Assembly: GCA_018830885.1 (NCBI GenBank) | Contig: JAHJRI010000230.1 | Coordinates: 1 to 36,266, forward strand | DNA: 36,266 bases | Direction: 5' to 3' | Source of the DNA: a bacterium | GTDB taxonomy: Bacteria > SAR324 > XYD2-FULL-50-16 | Shown: piece by piece, positions 8,838 to 16,760 of the stretch | How the letters are laid out: every line of letters starts with the position of its first letter | Position numbering within the stretch: position 1 is the stretch's first letter | The notes under the pieces: generated by a model | Databases searched by the model: none | Told to the model about the DNA's origin: nothing | Seen by the model: the letters and a program-made list of their open reading frames with translations, nothing else | Translations under genes and position numbers: made by a program

Positions 8838-9288
8838 TTATCCATCCATTTCTTTACAGTCATTCAAAGACGCTATCCAATCCCAGCTGAATTGAGCATA
8901 AGTCGTGACAAAACCTGCGGAAACGATCACTATTCCCTGTTCCACCGGTTTGATCAGCACGGCTGGGCTGAAGCAGTTCCGCTGACTTCGTCAAAAAACA
9001 CCACCGATACGGAGACAATCAGCCCCTGCACCATCAATGCAATGTTAATTGATGGGACGCTGTCAACAGAAATCCGGGAATAAAAATTTGTATCGGTGCT
9101 GTAAAATCATACCACCTCGAGCTGGAAAAAGCATGCATATTCAGGTCAAACGGATACCGGGGGTGAACCCCTGACTGTTTGAAGCCAGCGATCCCGTGCC
9201 CGGATATCTCCATGAACAGCTCGGTTAATTCCCACAGGTCGACCTGAAGACCCCGCCCGATGGGCGTCCATCCCCTGATCCGAGTCTC
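8838..9288. other. Intergenic region upstream of the lipoprotein gene
   Basis: 451 bases between the lipoprotein start and the end of the PLP-enzyme gene. No credible gene was found. It contains an inverted repeat at 9031-9055 beside a TTGACA on the minus strand. Around 9160-9215 there are short GC-rich hairpins, such as GGGGGTTC pairing with GGGTGAACCCC, that I could not assign. Confidence 0.5.
9031..9066 (-). promoter_or_regulatory. Candidate promoter -35 with overlapping inverted repeat (lipoprotein gene)
   Basis: On the minus strand TTGACA (9066-9061) is a consensus -35. Just downstream, CCATCAAT (9031-9038) and ATTGATGG (9048-9055) form perfect 8-bp inverted arms with a 9-base spacer, covering where the -10 would lie. 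No good -10 at 17 bases is visible (ATTGCA only). The geometry fits an operator over a promoter, but could be chance. Confidence 0.35.
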
Positions 9289-10509
9289 CTACGAAACGGC
9301 AGCAAAGGCCTGTGTGAGATCCCTGATGATATCGTTCACGTCTTCGATCCCCACACTCAAACGGTAGACTCCCTCACCCATTATTTTTTCGTACTTCTGC
9401 TTCTGACGGTCGTCCAGCACCACCATATCGTCAAAAAAGAATACTGTCGGAATAAAAATCAGCAGACTCTGGTCATGCCCCAGGGAGACAGCATGTTTTA
9501 TCAACTTCAGATGTTTAATAAATTCAAAATTCTGCAGCAACTCAAGCTTCAGGCTGAAATTCAGCATACCGGAATGGCCGGTCATCTGTCGGGTGGCAAC
9601 TTCATATTGGGGATGGCTTTTAAGCCCCGGATACCGGACACTGCTGACCAGTTCATGGGATTCCAGAAACTGAGCCACCCGCATGGCATTCTCACCATGC
9701 TGTCGCATGCGCAATGGCAGGGTTACCAGCCCCCGCATGATCAACCAGGCGTTGAAAGGGCTGGCACAGGCCCCGAGGTGCACGATCCCGTATTCCCGAA
9801 TTTTGCCCAGCAGCTTTTTGCCACCCATGACGGCACCACCCAGGGCATCCCCGTGCCCGTTCAGATACTTGGTTGCACTGTGAATCACCAGATCTGCACC
9901 CAGTTCCAGGGGTTTCTGGGTAACCAGACCGGACCAGGTACTATCCACCACCAGCAACGCCCCCACCTTGTGCGCCACCGCTGCCACGGCCCTGATGTCG
10001 CTGATAGACACCAGCGGATTGCCGGGTGTTTCCACATAGATAACTTTGGTCCTCGGCGTGATCGCCGCTTCGACTTCAGCGATCACCGAGGTATCGACCA
10101 GACTGACATCCACCCCGAAACGGGGCAGATGAACACCGAGCAGACCCTGCGTTCCGGTATAGCATACCTCGGTGGCTACGATATGATCCCCGGCATTGAG
10201 CAGCGTAAACAGTGCAGCCGAGATGGCCCCCATGCCGCTGGCTGTCACGATACAGTCTTCACTGCCTTCCAGGGAGGCCAGCCGCTCTTCCAGGCTGCGT
10301 GGTGTCGGACTGTGTTCCCGGGTATACTGAAACTTATCCAGGTTATCCCAGGAAAACACCGCCAGCAACTGATCGATATCCGTCGGCAGTTCATACGCAT
10401 TTGCCATGTGAATCGGTCTGCGGATGGCCCGTGTATCTGTGTCGGTGGATTCTCCGGCGTGAATGCATCGCGTTTCAAACTGCCACTGTCCGCCCGTTTC
10501 GTTCTTCAT
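9289..10509 (-). CDS. Cys/Met-metabolism PLP-dependent enzyme (cystathionine gamma-synthase / methionine gamma-lyase family)
   Basis: A 406-residue fold-type I PLP enzyme. Visible motifs are YTREHSPTPRSLEERLASLEG (Tyr62 and Arg64 contact the neighbouring subunit's PLP), VETPGNPLVSISDI, the PLP-ring Asp189 in VVDSTW, and the Schiff-base Lys214 in SATKYLNGHGD. The family catalyses gamma- or beta-elimination or replacement on sulfur amino acids. The C-terminal half departs from the canonical pattern: where most members have SLGG-ESL-HPA-MTH, this one has SLGHDQSLLIFIPTVFFF, which suggests a different substrate. It is the last gene after the mttB-corrinoid-transporter-tetR series, 127 bases below tetR. 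The exact reaction cannot be named from the sequence. Confidence 0.85.
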   Translation of the reverse strand: MKNETGGQWQFETRCIHAGESTDTDTRAIRRPIHMANAYELPTDIDQLLAVFSWDNLDKFQYTREHSPTPRSLEERLASLEGSEDCIVTASGMGAISAALFTLLNAGDHIVATEVCYTGTQGLLGVHLPRFGVDVSLVDTSVIAEVEAAITPRTKVIYVETPGNPLVSISDIRAVAAVAHKVGALLVVDSTWSGLVTQKPLELGADLVIHSATKYLNGHGDALGGAVMGGKKLLGKIREYGIVHLGACASPFNAWLIMRGLVTLPLRMRQHGENAMRVAQFLESHELVSSVRYPGLKSHPQYEVATRQMTGHSGMLNFSLKLELLQNFEFIKHLKLIKHAVSLGHDQSLLIFIPTVFFFDDMVVLDDRQKQKYEKIMGEGVYRLSVGIEDVNDIIRDLTQAFAAVS

Positions 10510-10636
10510 CGTCGTCTCCTGTCCGCTCTGTTTTAAATATGGGTCTGAAAAAAAGGTAGATTGCCCTGCCTGGAGCAGTCGACTGTTCAGGTCATGTCTC
10601 TAACACAGACTCTCACTCCTCATCTTAATCTTAAGA

Positions 10637-11296
10637 CTAAACCGCATCCTGTCGTTTCAATAATCCGTGAATCAGGATATTCAACCCCTGTTTGAAAAAA
10701 TCGTCACAGGCATCGATGATCAGGTTCTGGTGTTCCCGCTCTGCCAGGATCAGCAGCCCGTCCAGCATCCCCCACAGGGCAGTGGTGGCCTGCCAGGTAT
10801 CCACCGGCTCCAGTTCTCCGTTGTCGATCCCCGCCTGCAGAACGGATTCGATCAGCCTGAGTATCTGGTTCGCCTGCTGGTTCAACTGGCCCTGCATCTC
10901 GGACTTCCGCCTGAAATCCTTCTGCCCGATGTTGAGGATACTGGATATTTTGTAGTAGCCCGGGTACTCGGCATAGTAGCGGTAGTAAGCCCCCGCTATG
11001 GCGGAGAGACGGGCAATCGATGTCATTCCGGGCCAGGACATGGCATCTTCGATCAAGCGGAACAGGATCTCGTTGCCTTCGAAGTTGAGCAGCTGGTAGA
11101 TTTCAACCTTACCCTTGAAGTAGAGGTAAAATGTCCCGGTACTCACACCGGCCTTTTCGGTGATCATCTCGATGGACGTTCCCTGGTAACCCTGCCGATT
11201 AAACAGGTCCAGGGCCGTATCGAGCAGTTTTCGTCTTTTGATCTGCTTATCACTGCTGGAGCGTGCCCGGATTTTCATGGTTGTTGCGGTGGTCAT
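10637..11296 (-). CDS. TetR/AcrR-family transcriptional regulator
   Basis: A 219-residue repressor-type protein. The N-terminal helix-turn-helix is clear: KRRKLLDTALDLF, then GYQGTSIEMITEKAGVSTGT and FYLYFKGKVEIYQLL, the standard TetR signature. The remainder is an all-helical ligand-binding/dimerisation domain. The frame opens at a TTG (11314) overlapping the transporter stop, but I chose ATG 11296 because AGGGG lies 8 bases upstream. It lies between the transporter and the PLP enzyme and so is probably co-transcribed with them. It is the obvious candidate to bind the two TGAAT-N4-ATTCA inverted repeats upstream of mttB and to sense the substrate or a derivative. Confidence 0.9.
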   Translation of the reverse strand: MTTATTMKIRARSSSDKQIKRRKLLDTALDLFNRQGYQGTSIEMITEKAGVSTGTFYLYFKGKVEIYQLLNFEGNEILFRLIEDAMSWPGMTSIARLSAIAGAYYRYYAEYPGYYKISSILNIGQKDFRRKSEMQGQLNQQANQILRLIESVLQAGIDNGELEPVDTWQATTALWGMLDGLLILAEREHQNLIIDACDDFFKQGLNILIHGLLKRQDAV

Positions 11297-11310
11297 ACGC
11301 GATACCCCTG

Positions 11311-12672
11311 TCAAAGATTCATGAGGACAGCCGTCTCCTCCTTGCTGTCACCCAGTTTGTAGGGGATAAAAGCCAGAAACGCCAGAAAACAGACCAGTGC
11401 ACAGACAAGGTAGACTACCCGGACACCATAGGGATTTTCGACGCTGTAACCGAAGACACTGAAGATACCGGCAATAATCAACGAACAGAAAGCCCAGCCG
11501 GTTTTGCGCACGATCCCGTAAATACCATAATAGACGGCTTCCCGACGGCTTCCGAATTTCAGTTCATCATAATCGGTGATGTCGGCGATGATGCCCAGCA
11601 CGGTAACAAACATACCACCAAAGGGGATGATCACGACAGAAAAAATAATAACGGCCTGGGTATAGGGAGTGAATAATGGAAACCGCCCGATATAGTAGCA
11701 GCCCAGAAAACCCAGGGACATGCATATCAGGATCACGCGAAAGACATTCCGCTTGTGAAACCGACTCAGGAGCCAGTACCACAGGGGCGTCGACAGGGCC
11801 ATCATGATGATGATCTGCCCCATCAGCATCGATGCATCCGACTCCTTCCGTCCCAGGATCAGGGTGGTGTAATAGGGCACATTCATCAGCATCAGCTGGT
11901 AAGTCATCTGGGCCAGCATAATCATCACCAGAAACGATAACACCTGTCGATCCGCAAACACCTGCCTCAGAACCCGCATGAACCCCCGGAACCCGAGCGC
12001 TGTTTCACTCTCATCCGGTTTATGTCGTTCATGAATACCAAACAGGGAACACTCGCCACAGACCAGGCCGAAAAACCCCAGGATCAGGGCCATTTTAAAC
12101 GCTCCGATCCCTTCGATCAGGGGCCCTGACAAGCCACCACCGGCAAGGACGCCGATGACGGAAACCGCCACCCCGATGGTGGCGATCTTGACCCGCTCGT
12201 TGTTCTTCCGGCTCATTTCGGGCAACACCGCAAACCAGGGGATCAGGACACCGGTATAGGACCAGTAGTAAAAAAACAGGACCGCCGCCAGGAAAACCCC
12301 GTTCCAGAGAGAATTCCCGAGAACAGGCGGGACCCAGACCAGGATGAAGGAGATGAAGAGGATGGGCAGGGAGACAAAAATAAAGGGTTTCCGCCGTCCC
12401 CAGCGAGTGTGGGAATGGTCACTGAGATACCCCACCAGCGGATCCGTGACCGCATCCAGGATTCTGCCGCCTGCCAGGATGACGCTGATGGCGGCAATGC
12501 TGATATACTGCACCCGTCCCAGGTTCTGCGGTGGAATATAGAAATACATGACCCAGGCCATCAGCACGGTATCATATAAATTCAACGAGATCCCGGCCAT
12601 GTTGTACAGAATGATCTCTTTGAGACTCAGCGGCTTCAAACCGCCTGCTGCAACACCCGTCTGTGGAGTCAT
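11311..12672 (-). CDS. GPH/MelB-type cation symporter (MFS transporter)
   Basis: A 453-residue inner-membrane protein with about 12 hydrophobic segments. The N-terminal half carries the glycoside-pentoside-hexuronide family motif: AVTDPLVGYLSDHSHTRWGR followed by RKPFIF, where Asp residues in helix 2 bind Na+ or H+ in MelB. Family members classically import sugars, but related proteins in catabolic operons carry other small solutes. Its place between the corrinoid protein and the TetR regulator suggests it imports the methylated substrate of the MttB-family enzyme. The TGA stop is 14 bases before the tetR ATG. Confidence 0.88.
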   Translation of the reverse strand: MTPQTGVAAGGLKPLSLKEIILYNMAGISLNLYDTVLMAWVMYFYIPPQNLGRVQYISIAAISVILAGGRILDAVTDPLVGYLSDHSHTRWGRRKPFIFVSLPILFISFILVWVPPVLGNSLWNGVFLAAVLFFYYWSYTGVLIPWFAVLPEMSRKNNERVKIATIGVAVSVIGVLAGGGLSGPLIEGIGAFKMALILGFFGLVCGECSLFGIHERHKPDESETALGFRGFMRVLRQVFADRQVLSFLVMIMLAQMTYQLMLMNVPYYTTLILGRKESDASMLMGQIIIMMALSTPLWYWLLSRFHKRNVFRVILICMSLGFLGCYYIGRFPLFTPYTQAVIIFSVVIIPFGGMFVTVLGIIADITDYDELKFGSRREAVYYGIYGIVRKTGWAFCSLIIAGIFSVFGYSVENPYGVRVVYLVCALVCFLAFLAFIPYKLGDSKEETAVLMNL

Positions 12673-12735
12673 CGCACCCTGTTTAAAAGTTGGTTAGCCA
12701 TCCGGACGTTAAAAAACCGAGCCCGGGGATGGGCA

Positions 12736-13374
12736 TCACGACAGCAGCTGCTTCAGCAGATCCACTCCGGACTGCGCTTCAGCGCCATAGCCATCGGCAC
12801 CGATCTGATCCGCAAATGCCTGGGTCACGGGGGCGCCCCCGATGACAAATTTATAGCGGTCCCGCAGACCCGATTTGATAAAAAGATCGATGGTCTTCTT
12901 CATTTCCGGCATGGTGGTTGTCAACAGGGCAGACATACCGATGACGTCCGGCTCCGTTTCAGTGGCCTTCTGCAGAAAGACCTCCGGCGGCACATTCATA
13001 CCCAGGTTGATCACTTCAAATCCGTTGCCCTGCAGCAGGGCTGAAAGAATGTTCTTGCCGATATCATGGGTATCTCCCTTGACCGTCCCCAGCATGACCC
13101 GACCGCGGGATTTGTAGTCACCCTGCTTCAGGTCCGGTTCGATCTGCGCAAATATCTGGTTGTAAATACTCACGCACATCAGGACATCCGGCAGGAAATA
13201 CTCCCCGTCCCGGAAAAGAACCCCGACCCGGTCCAGTGCCGGGACCAGTGCCCCGTTCAGGATTTCCAGCGCCGGCATGCCACCGGCAATAATCCGGGGA
13301 GCGATTTCCAGGGCCTCTTCCATGTTGATCTGCACAATCGCTTCTGTCAGTTTCGCTAAATGGTTTTCGCTCAT
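12736..13374 (-). CDS. Corrinoid (methyl-carrier) protein, MtbC/MttC type
   Basis: A 212-residue two-domain corrinoid protein. Residues 1-85 form the helical cap (B12-binding domain 1). The Rossmann-like cobalamin domain follows, with the lower-ligand motif DTHDIG (Asp101-x-His103-x-x-Gly106), SALLTTTM, and GGAPVTQAFADQIGADGYGA near the C-terminus. It accepts a methyl group from its partner methyltransferase on Co(I) and passes it to a second methyltransferase. It starts 18 bases after the mttB stop with a strong AGAGGAG site, so it is the cognate carrier of that enzyme. No activase (RamA type) or second methyltransferase (MtbA type) is in the window. Confidence 0.93.
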   Translation of the reverse strand: MSENHLAKLTEAIVQINMEEALEIAPRIIAGGMPALEILNGALVPALDRVGVLFRDGEYFLPDVLMCVSIYNQIFAQIEPDLKQGDYKSRGRVMLGTVKGDTHDIGKNILSALLQGNGFEVINLGMNVPPEVFLQKATETEPDVIGMSALLTTTMPEMKKTIDLFIKSGLRDRYKFVIGGAPVTQAFADQIGADGYGAEAQSGVDLLKQLLS

Positions 13375-13392
13375 GGTGCTTCTCCTCTGCTG

Positions 13393-14856
13393 TTAAGGTT
13401 CCCACTCGGCGGCTTCAAAATCTGCCACGGTTCGCCTGCTGACCGTTTCCACATACCGGTCCAGTTCAGCCGCCAGTTTCGGGTCCATCACCCGGGGCTG
13501 GTGCTCGGCCAGGATCTTCTCCATCGCTGCTGCGGCATGGTCAACCATGGTTTTGCGGCCGGCGCTTTCCCACTTTTCGATCTGTTCCCGGTCGGACACC
13601 CTGGGCATGAAATGTTCGGTTCGGAAATGCTTCTGGGTATGCGGCTCCATCAGGTAGTTGCCGTCAGGACCGGCGTGTTTGATGGTCTCCAGCGCCAGGC
13701 TGACATCATTCACCGCTATCCCCCGCAATGCCCTTTCCACCCGACCGATAATTTCGTTATCAATGACCGTCATCTCATGGGCTCCCAGATTGGTTGACTC
13801 CAGGGTGCCGACACAGGTGATATAGTTGACCCCACCCAGGGCCGCCAGGGTCATGGACTGCTCCCGCTCAATACCGGCCTGGATATCCATCAGCTTGGAA
13901 TCCGTCGCCCCTGCCACCGCCCGGCACGGGACATGATAGAAATGGGCCAGCTGGGCGGACGCCACACTCAGCAACCCCGTTTCAACCGCCCCCAGCGCAG
14001 CCGTTCCCCAGCGCATATCGGCAATGGTTGACACCGAGCCATAGTACACGGGTGTTCCCGGATTCACGACCTGTGCCATGACAATATGGGAGACAATCTC
14101 GGCATTGTGCTGGACCAGGAGCCCGGCCAGGGTGACCGGAGCCGTTGTGCCCGCCATGGCCTCGGGTGCCATGATACACGGAAACCGGTTCTCTGCCAGA
14201 ATCATCAGCCCCTCGATCTGGATACCGGCCGTCGACAATGGGCTCTGGATGCTGACAATCACATTAAAGGGGTGCCTGTCCCGGATCCGGTCCTTTCCTC
14301 CCATGACCATCGACACCATCTCCACCATATCTGTGGTGGCCATGACACCGTAAGCCCCCATACCTGTCGGTTTGGTGCAGTTGTGCGCCCAGGCCCGAAT
14401 CAGCTCGACATGGGTGGTGTGCATGGGAATATCCAGGGCCATGATGTCCATCTGGTTGCAGGTAATATTCGGCAGGTGATCAAACAGCACCAGATGCTTG
14501 CGAACATCTTCCTGGACAGCATCCCGCCGGTTTGCATTCCCGGCATCGATAAAGCGGATGGCTGTGCCCAGTCCGGACCAGAGACGCTGATCCGGACTCA
14601 TCTGCCACTGTTTCTCAGGATCGGGGCCGCACAGGGGGAACTCCCGGGGTGCCAGACCCATATATTTTTCAACCACATCGCCCGGAAACCGGACGATCCG
14701 GCTCGACTCGTCCACACGACAACCATGGTCAGCCAGAAGATGACGCATTTTTTTCACATTGACCCGAATACCGGTATGCTCCAGAAGATCCAGCCCATGC
14801 CGATGTATCTCCCTGATTTCAGATTCACTCAAGACCTTCAATGCTGAACTTTTCAT
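13393..14856 (-). CDS. MttB-family (trimethylamine methyltransferase superfamily) methyltransferase, non-pyrrolysine
   Basis: A 487-residue cobalamin-dependent methyltransferase. The full-length frame has no in-frame TAG, so it belongs to the non-pyrrolysine members, whose characterised representatives demethylate quaternary amines such as glycine betaine, proline betaine, carnitine or gamma-butyrobetaine. Typical segments are LLEHTGIRV near the N-terminus, TCNQMDIMALDIP, the barrel segment YYGSVSTIADMRWGTAALGA, and AGATDSKLMDIQAGIE (315-330). The enzyme would transfer a substrate methyl to the corrinoid protein encoded next. GAGGAG lies upstream of ATG 14856. It is the first gene of the operon. 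The substrate is unknown. Confidence 0.9.
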   Translation of the reverse strand: MKSSALKVLSESEIREIHRHGLDLLEHTGIRVNVKKMRHLLADHGCRVDESSRIVRFPGDVVEKYMGLAPREFPLCGPDPEKQWQMSPDQRLWSGLGTAIRFIDAGNANRRDAVQEDVRKHLVLFDHLPNITCNQMDIMALDIPMHTTHVELIRAWAHNCTKPTGMGAYGVMATTDMVEMVSMVMGGKDRIRDRHPFNVIVSIQSPLSTAGIQIEGLMILAENRFPCIMAPEAMAGTTAPVTLAGLLVQHNAEIVSHIVMAQVVNPGTPVYYGSVSTIADMRWGTAALGAVETGLLSVASAQLAHFYHVPCRAVAGATDSKLMDIQAGIEREQSMTLAALGGVNYITCVGTLESTNLGAHEMTVIDNEIIGRVERALRGIAVNDVSLALETIKHAGPDGNYLMEPHTQKHFRTEHFMPRVSDREQIEKWESAGRKTMVDHAAAAMEKILAEHQPRVMDPKLAAELDRYVETVSRRTVADFEAAEWEP

Positions 14857-14909
14857 GGTTTTTCTCCTCTTCTGGTTGAGACCGAAACGCCCCCGTTCCC
14901 AATCTTTAG

Positions 14910-14923
14910 TGAATTTTAATTCA
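14910..14923. promoter_or_regulatory. Candidate TetR operator, site 1
   Basis: TGAAT (14910-14914), TTTA, ATTCA (14919-14923): an inverted repeat of the form TGAAT-N4-ATTCA, 54 bases upstream of the mttB ATG. It has the same half sites and spacing as the palindrome at 15038-15051. The size and symmetry suit a TetR-family dimer, and a tetR gene is in this operon. Confidence 0.5.
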
Positions 14924-15034
14924 TTTACAGGTCATCCAGTACCCCAGATGCCCCCCCTTTGCGGGATGACTGAGACGGTTACTTAAACCTTTTTAATCCA
15001 GTTAGTTAGCCTGGATAACCGCTCCTGGTTGGTT

Positions 15035-15054
15035 AAATGAATGGCTATTCATTT
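15035..15054. promoter_or_regulatory. Candidate TetR operator, site 2, next to a weak promoter
   Basis: AAATGAAT (15035-15042), GGCT, ATTCATTT (15047-15054): 8-bp perfect arms with a 4-base spacer, sharing the TGAAT-N4-ATTCA core with site 1. On the minus strand a TAAAAT hexamer overlaps its upstream edge, 15 bases after TTGAGG, giving a weak possible promoter for the mttB operon. Binding here would then block transcription. Confidence 0.5.
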
Positions 15055-15162
15055 TATGCAAAAAAGTATTGCCTCAAGTTCAAACTGTCAAGCATGAAAA
15101 TGACCCTGGTGTCAATGCCGTTAACTTAAGGGCACCTTGGTTATCTGGAACTCAGAAAGCAT

Positions 15163-15257
15163 CAAAGGGTTGGTGTTTCAAGAACCCTGGAAGCCAGGGA
15201 TGGCTTCCAGGAGCTCCAGGAAGGATTAATGCGTTTCTTGAAAGATCAACCCTTTGG
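15163..15257 (-). repeat. Palindromic interspersed repeat, copy 3
   Basis: Read on the minus strand this matches the centre of the copy at 24108-24248: TTTCAAGAAACGCAT, then TCCTTCCTGGAGCTCCTGG, GCCATCCCTGGCTTCC and GGTTCTTGAAACAC. Its outer parts diverge (CAAAGGGTTG in place of CGAAGGTATT). The long arms, CAAAGGGTTG and CAACCCTTTG, are inverted to each other. It is a third family member about 9 kb from copy 2. Confidence 0.75.
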
Positions 15258-15521
15258 TGCGGAATCGTGCGCTTAAGTGAACGACGTTGACCCAGGTGTC
15301 CTCATCAGGGAGCTGAACCTTCCATTCATGCTGCCCAGGTACCATCATTCCGTCTATCACAGCACGCGATCAGCCAACACCAGCCCCGCGATACCCAGTT
15401 CTCCTGACTTCCGTTTCAACAAAACCACCAAATCCTGAGGGGCATCACGAACATCCTGAGGGGTATCACGGACCATGAGAATGATATCGCGGTGTTGACC
15501 CGCGACTGATATGAACCCCTT
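15226..15521 (-). pseudogene. Possible broken gene ending in palindromic repeat copy 3
   Basis: Two protein-like stretches lie in different minus-strand frames. One (15521 to about 15365) reads RDIILMVRDTPQDVRDAPQD and continues LVVLLKRKSGELGIAGLVLAD. The other (15348-15226) reads MMVPGQHEWKVQLPDEDTW and continues VNVVHLSARFRTKGLIFQET into the repeat. A single frameshift near 15360 would join them. The first contains a 21-bp tandem duplication (15432-15452 and 15453-15473), seen as repeated VRDTPQD/VRDAPQD. I do not recognise the protein, and the call is tentative. Confidence 0.25.
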
Positions 15522-15568
15522 TCAGTTGGGAGACTTATTTCAAGATGATCTAAGGCTCATGTCGCTCT

Positions 15569-15594
15569 TCGAAGCTGCAAGTTTCGCTTCTCAC
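15569..15594 (+). repeat. 26-bp dispersed repeat, copy 1
   Basis: The segment TCGAAGCTGCAAGTTTCG followed by CTTCTCAC recurs with a single mismatch on the minus strand at 28543-28568. A shorter relative, TTCGAAGCTGCA, occurs at about 33575. Inverted AGATGATCT/AGATCATCT sequences flank this copy at about 15543 and 15646. Confidence 0.6.
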
Positions 15595-15669
15595 CCCAAA
15601 ACTCGCTTTGCTCAAACAGTTGGTCTCGGACGCTTCGCTTCGTCAAGATCATCTAAGAAACTGCTCCAA

Positions 15670-15755
15670 GCAATTGAAACAGCTCTATGACAGTCACTCA
15701 GCTCAGCTTGTTTTCCTCCGTGATCTCCGTGTCTCTGTGGTGAGTGTTTTTCATA
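15670..15755 (+). repeat. 86-bp dispersed repeat, copy 1
   Basis: Starts GCAATTGAAACAGCTC and ends TGAGTGTTTTTCATA. It matches the reverse complement of 33227-33312 with about ten differences. The central part, CTCCGTGATCTCCGTGTCTC, gives misleading short frames reading LRVLRVSVVSVF-like peptides. There is no transposase and no obvious terminal inverted repeat. Confidence 0.75.
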
Positions 15756-16119
15756 CAAACCATCATTCCCGGGGAGCGGGCACAGCTGGGGATGAATAAA
15801 TATATTGCAGGCCAGTGAGGTATCTGGTGGGAGCGACTTAGCATATAAATCATTAACTATCTATTATAATTTATTAATTTATCATGGCATGTTTCTGGCA
15901 GCCATATCAGATAAGCAAGAAAGGATGCGGCGCCAATCATCCCAACATGGATGTTGTCTGACGATAAGCCTTTTATTTTATACCATTTTATATACGAGCC
16001 CAGCGAAAGCGGCTTTCCCCCGAAATCGGTCACCGGGTTCGACCCCCGACCAAATAGGCGCAAAGCGCAGTTTTACCATGTGTCTCAGGGGATTGCCCAT
16101 TGTAATATTGAGAATAAAC

Positions 16120-16635
16120 GTGAAAAAAAACTATAAAAATGCAACCATCGCCGGATTGATCAGTATTTGTCTGATCCTGGTCTTTCCTCTCACCAGCGCA
16201 GCGAAAAACCCGGAACAGATTTTTCAATGGGTTGCAGATGAGCTGGAGGTGACAGAAGTTCATCCGATGCCGAAAATCGCTTTTCTGGAAAAATCAGCGC
16301 TGCAGTCAGTTTTCAAGGCCTCAAATAAGCACTCACGCCAGCAGTGGCAAAAAGATTATGGGGAGTACAAGGCAAATCAGTTAATGCAGATGTATCTTAA
16401 GGAATTGGTGGGGTTATTCGATCCCCAGTCAAGGAATGTCTATATCGGTAATTTTATCGAGCCTTGCAGGAAAGAAGCGGTTCTGGCCCATGAATTGACC
16501 CACTATTTTCAGGTTGTCCTCGATCGACGGTTTGGAGGGTATTTTGGAGATCCGGGCGAACAGCATTACCTCAGAGAAATGGAGGCTTATGGGATGGAAA
16601 AGCGGTATCGAAGACGTTTTTGTGAGATTCAATAG
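16120..16635 (+). CDS. Small secreted protein with HExxH zinc-protease-like motif
   Basis: A 171-residue protein starting at GTG 16120, which gives a clean signal peptide (VKKNYKNATIAGLISICLIL, cleaved after SAA). The mature part contains HELTHYFQ, an HExxH motif typical of zinc metallopeptidases, preceded by SRNVYIGNFIEPCRKEAVLA and followed by YLREMEAYGMEKRYR, whose Glu could be a third zinc ligand. The frame is open upstream to 15805, but that part looks non-coding and would bury the signal peptide; ATG 16078 is an alternative. Start codon and ribosome site are weak. It may act in the periplasm. I do not recognise a named family. The next gene starts 125 bases downstream. Confidence 0.65.
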   Translation: MKKNYKNATIAGLISICLILVFPLTSAAKNPEQIFQWVADELEVTEVHPMPKIAFLEKSALQSVFKASNKHSRQQWQKDYGEYKANQLMQMYLKELVGLFDPQSRNVYIGNFIEPCRKEAVLAHELTHYFQVVLDRRFGGYFGDPGEQHYLREMEAYGMEKRYRRRFCEIQ

Positions 16636-16760
16636 GAAGACAACCGGTATCGTCTTGACTTCAGCCAGCCAGGTGAATATCATCGCTGAATCCAGTGATG
16701 ATCCGATTCAACAGCCCCGAATGATCAACAGACAGTATCATCTTATTGAAGAGACCTTCC

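Larger units (their letters stand above)
14857..16119. other. Repeat-rich gene-poor region
   Basis: About 1.26 kb without a convincing intact gene. Reading plus-wise it holds the mttB leader with two operator-like palindromes (14910-15054), palindromic repeat copy 3 (15163-15257), a possible gene remnant with a 21-bp tandem duplication, a 26-bp repeat (15569-15594) shared with 28543-28568, and an 86-bp repeat (15670-15755) shared with 33227-33312. Short frames here, such as one reading LRDLRVSVVSVF near 15740, come from the repeat and should not be annotated as genes. Confidence 0.6.

Noticed and set aside
9145..9220. Cobalamin-riboswitch-like pieces (GGTGAA, AGCCAGCGATCC)
   Set aside because: The order and spacing of the core elements are not met and no gene starts downstream in the right direction.
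10668..10683. Third TGAAT ... ATTCA palindrome
   Set aside because: Spacer is 6 not 4 bases and it lies within the tetR coding region, so it is probably chance.
15608..15799. Short frame giving an LRDLRVSVVSVF peptide
   Set aside because: Lies in the 86-bp dispersed repeat, which recurs at 33227-33312 in non-coding DNA.
16028..16070. tRNA-like T-arm (GGGTTCGACCCCCG)
   Set aside because: No matching acceptor, D or anticodon arms could be built upstream; an isolated T-arm-like hairpin is not a tRNA.
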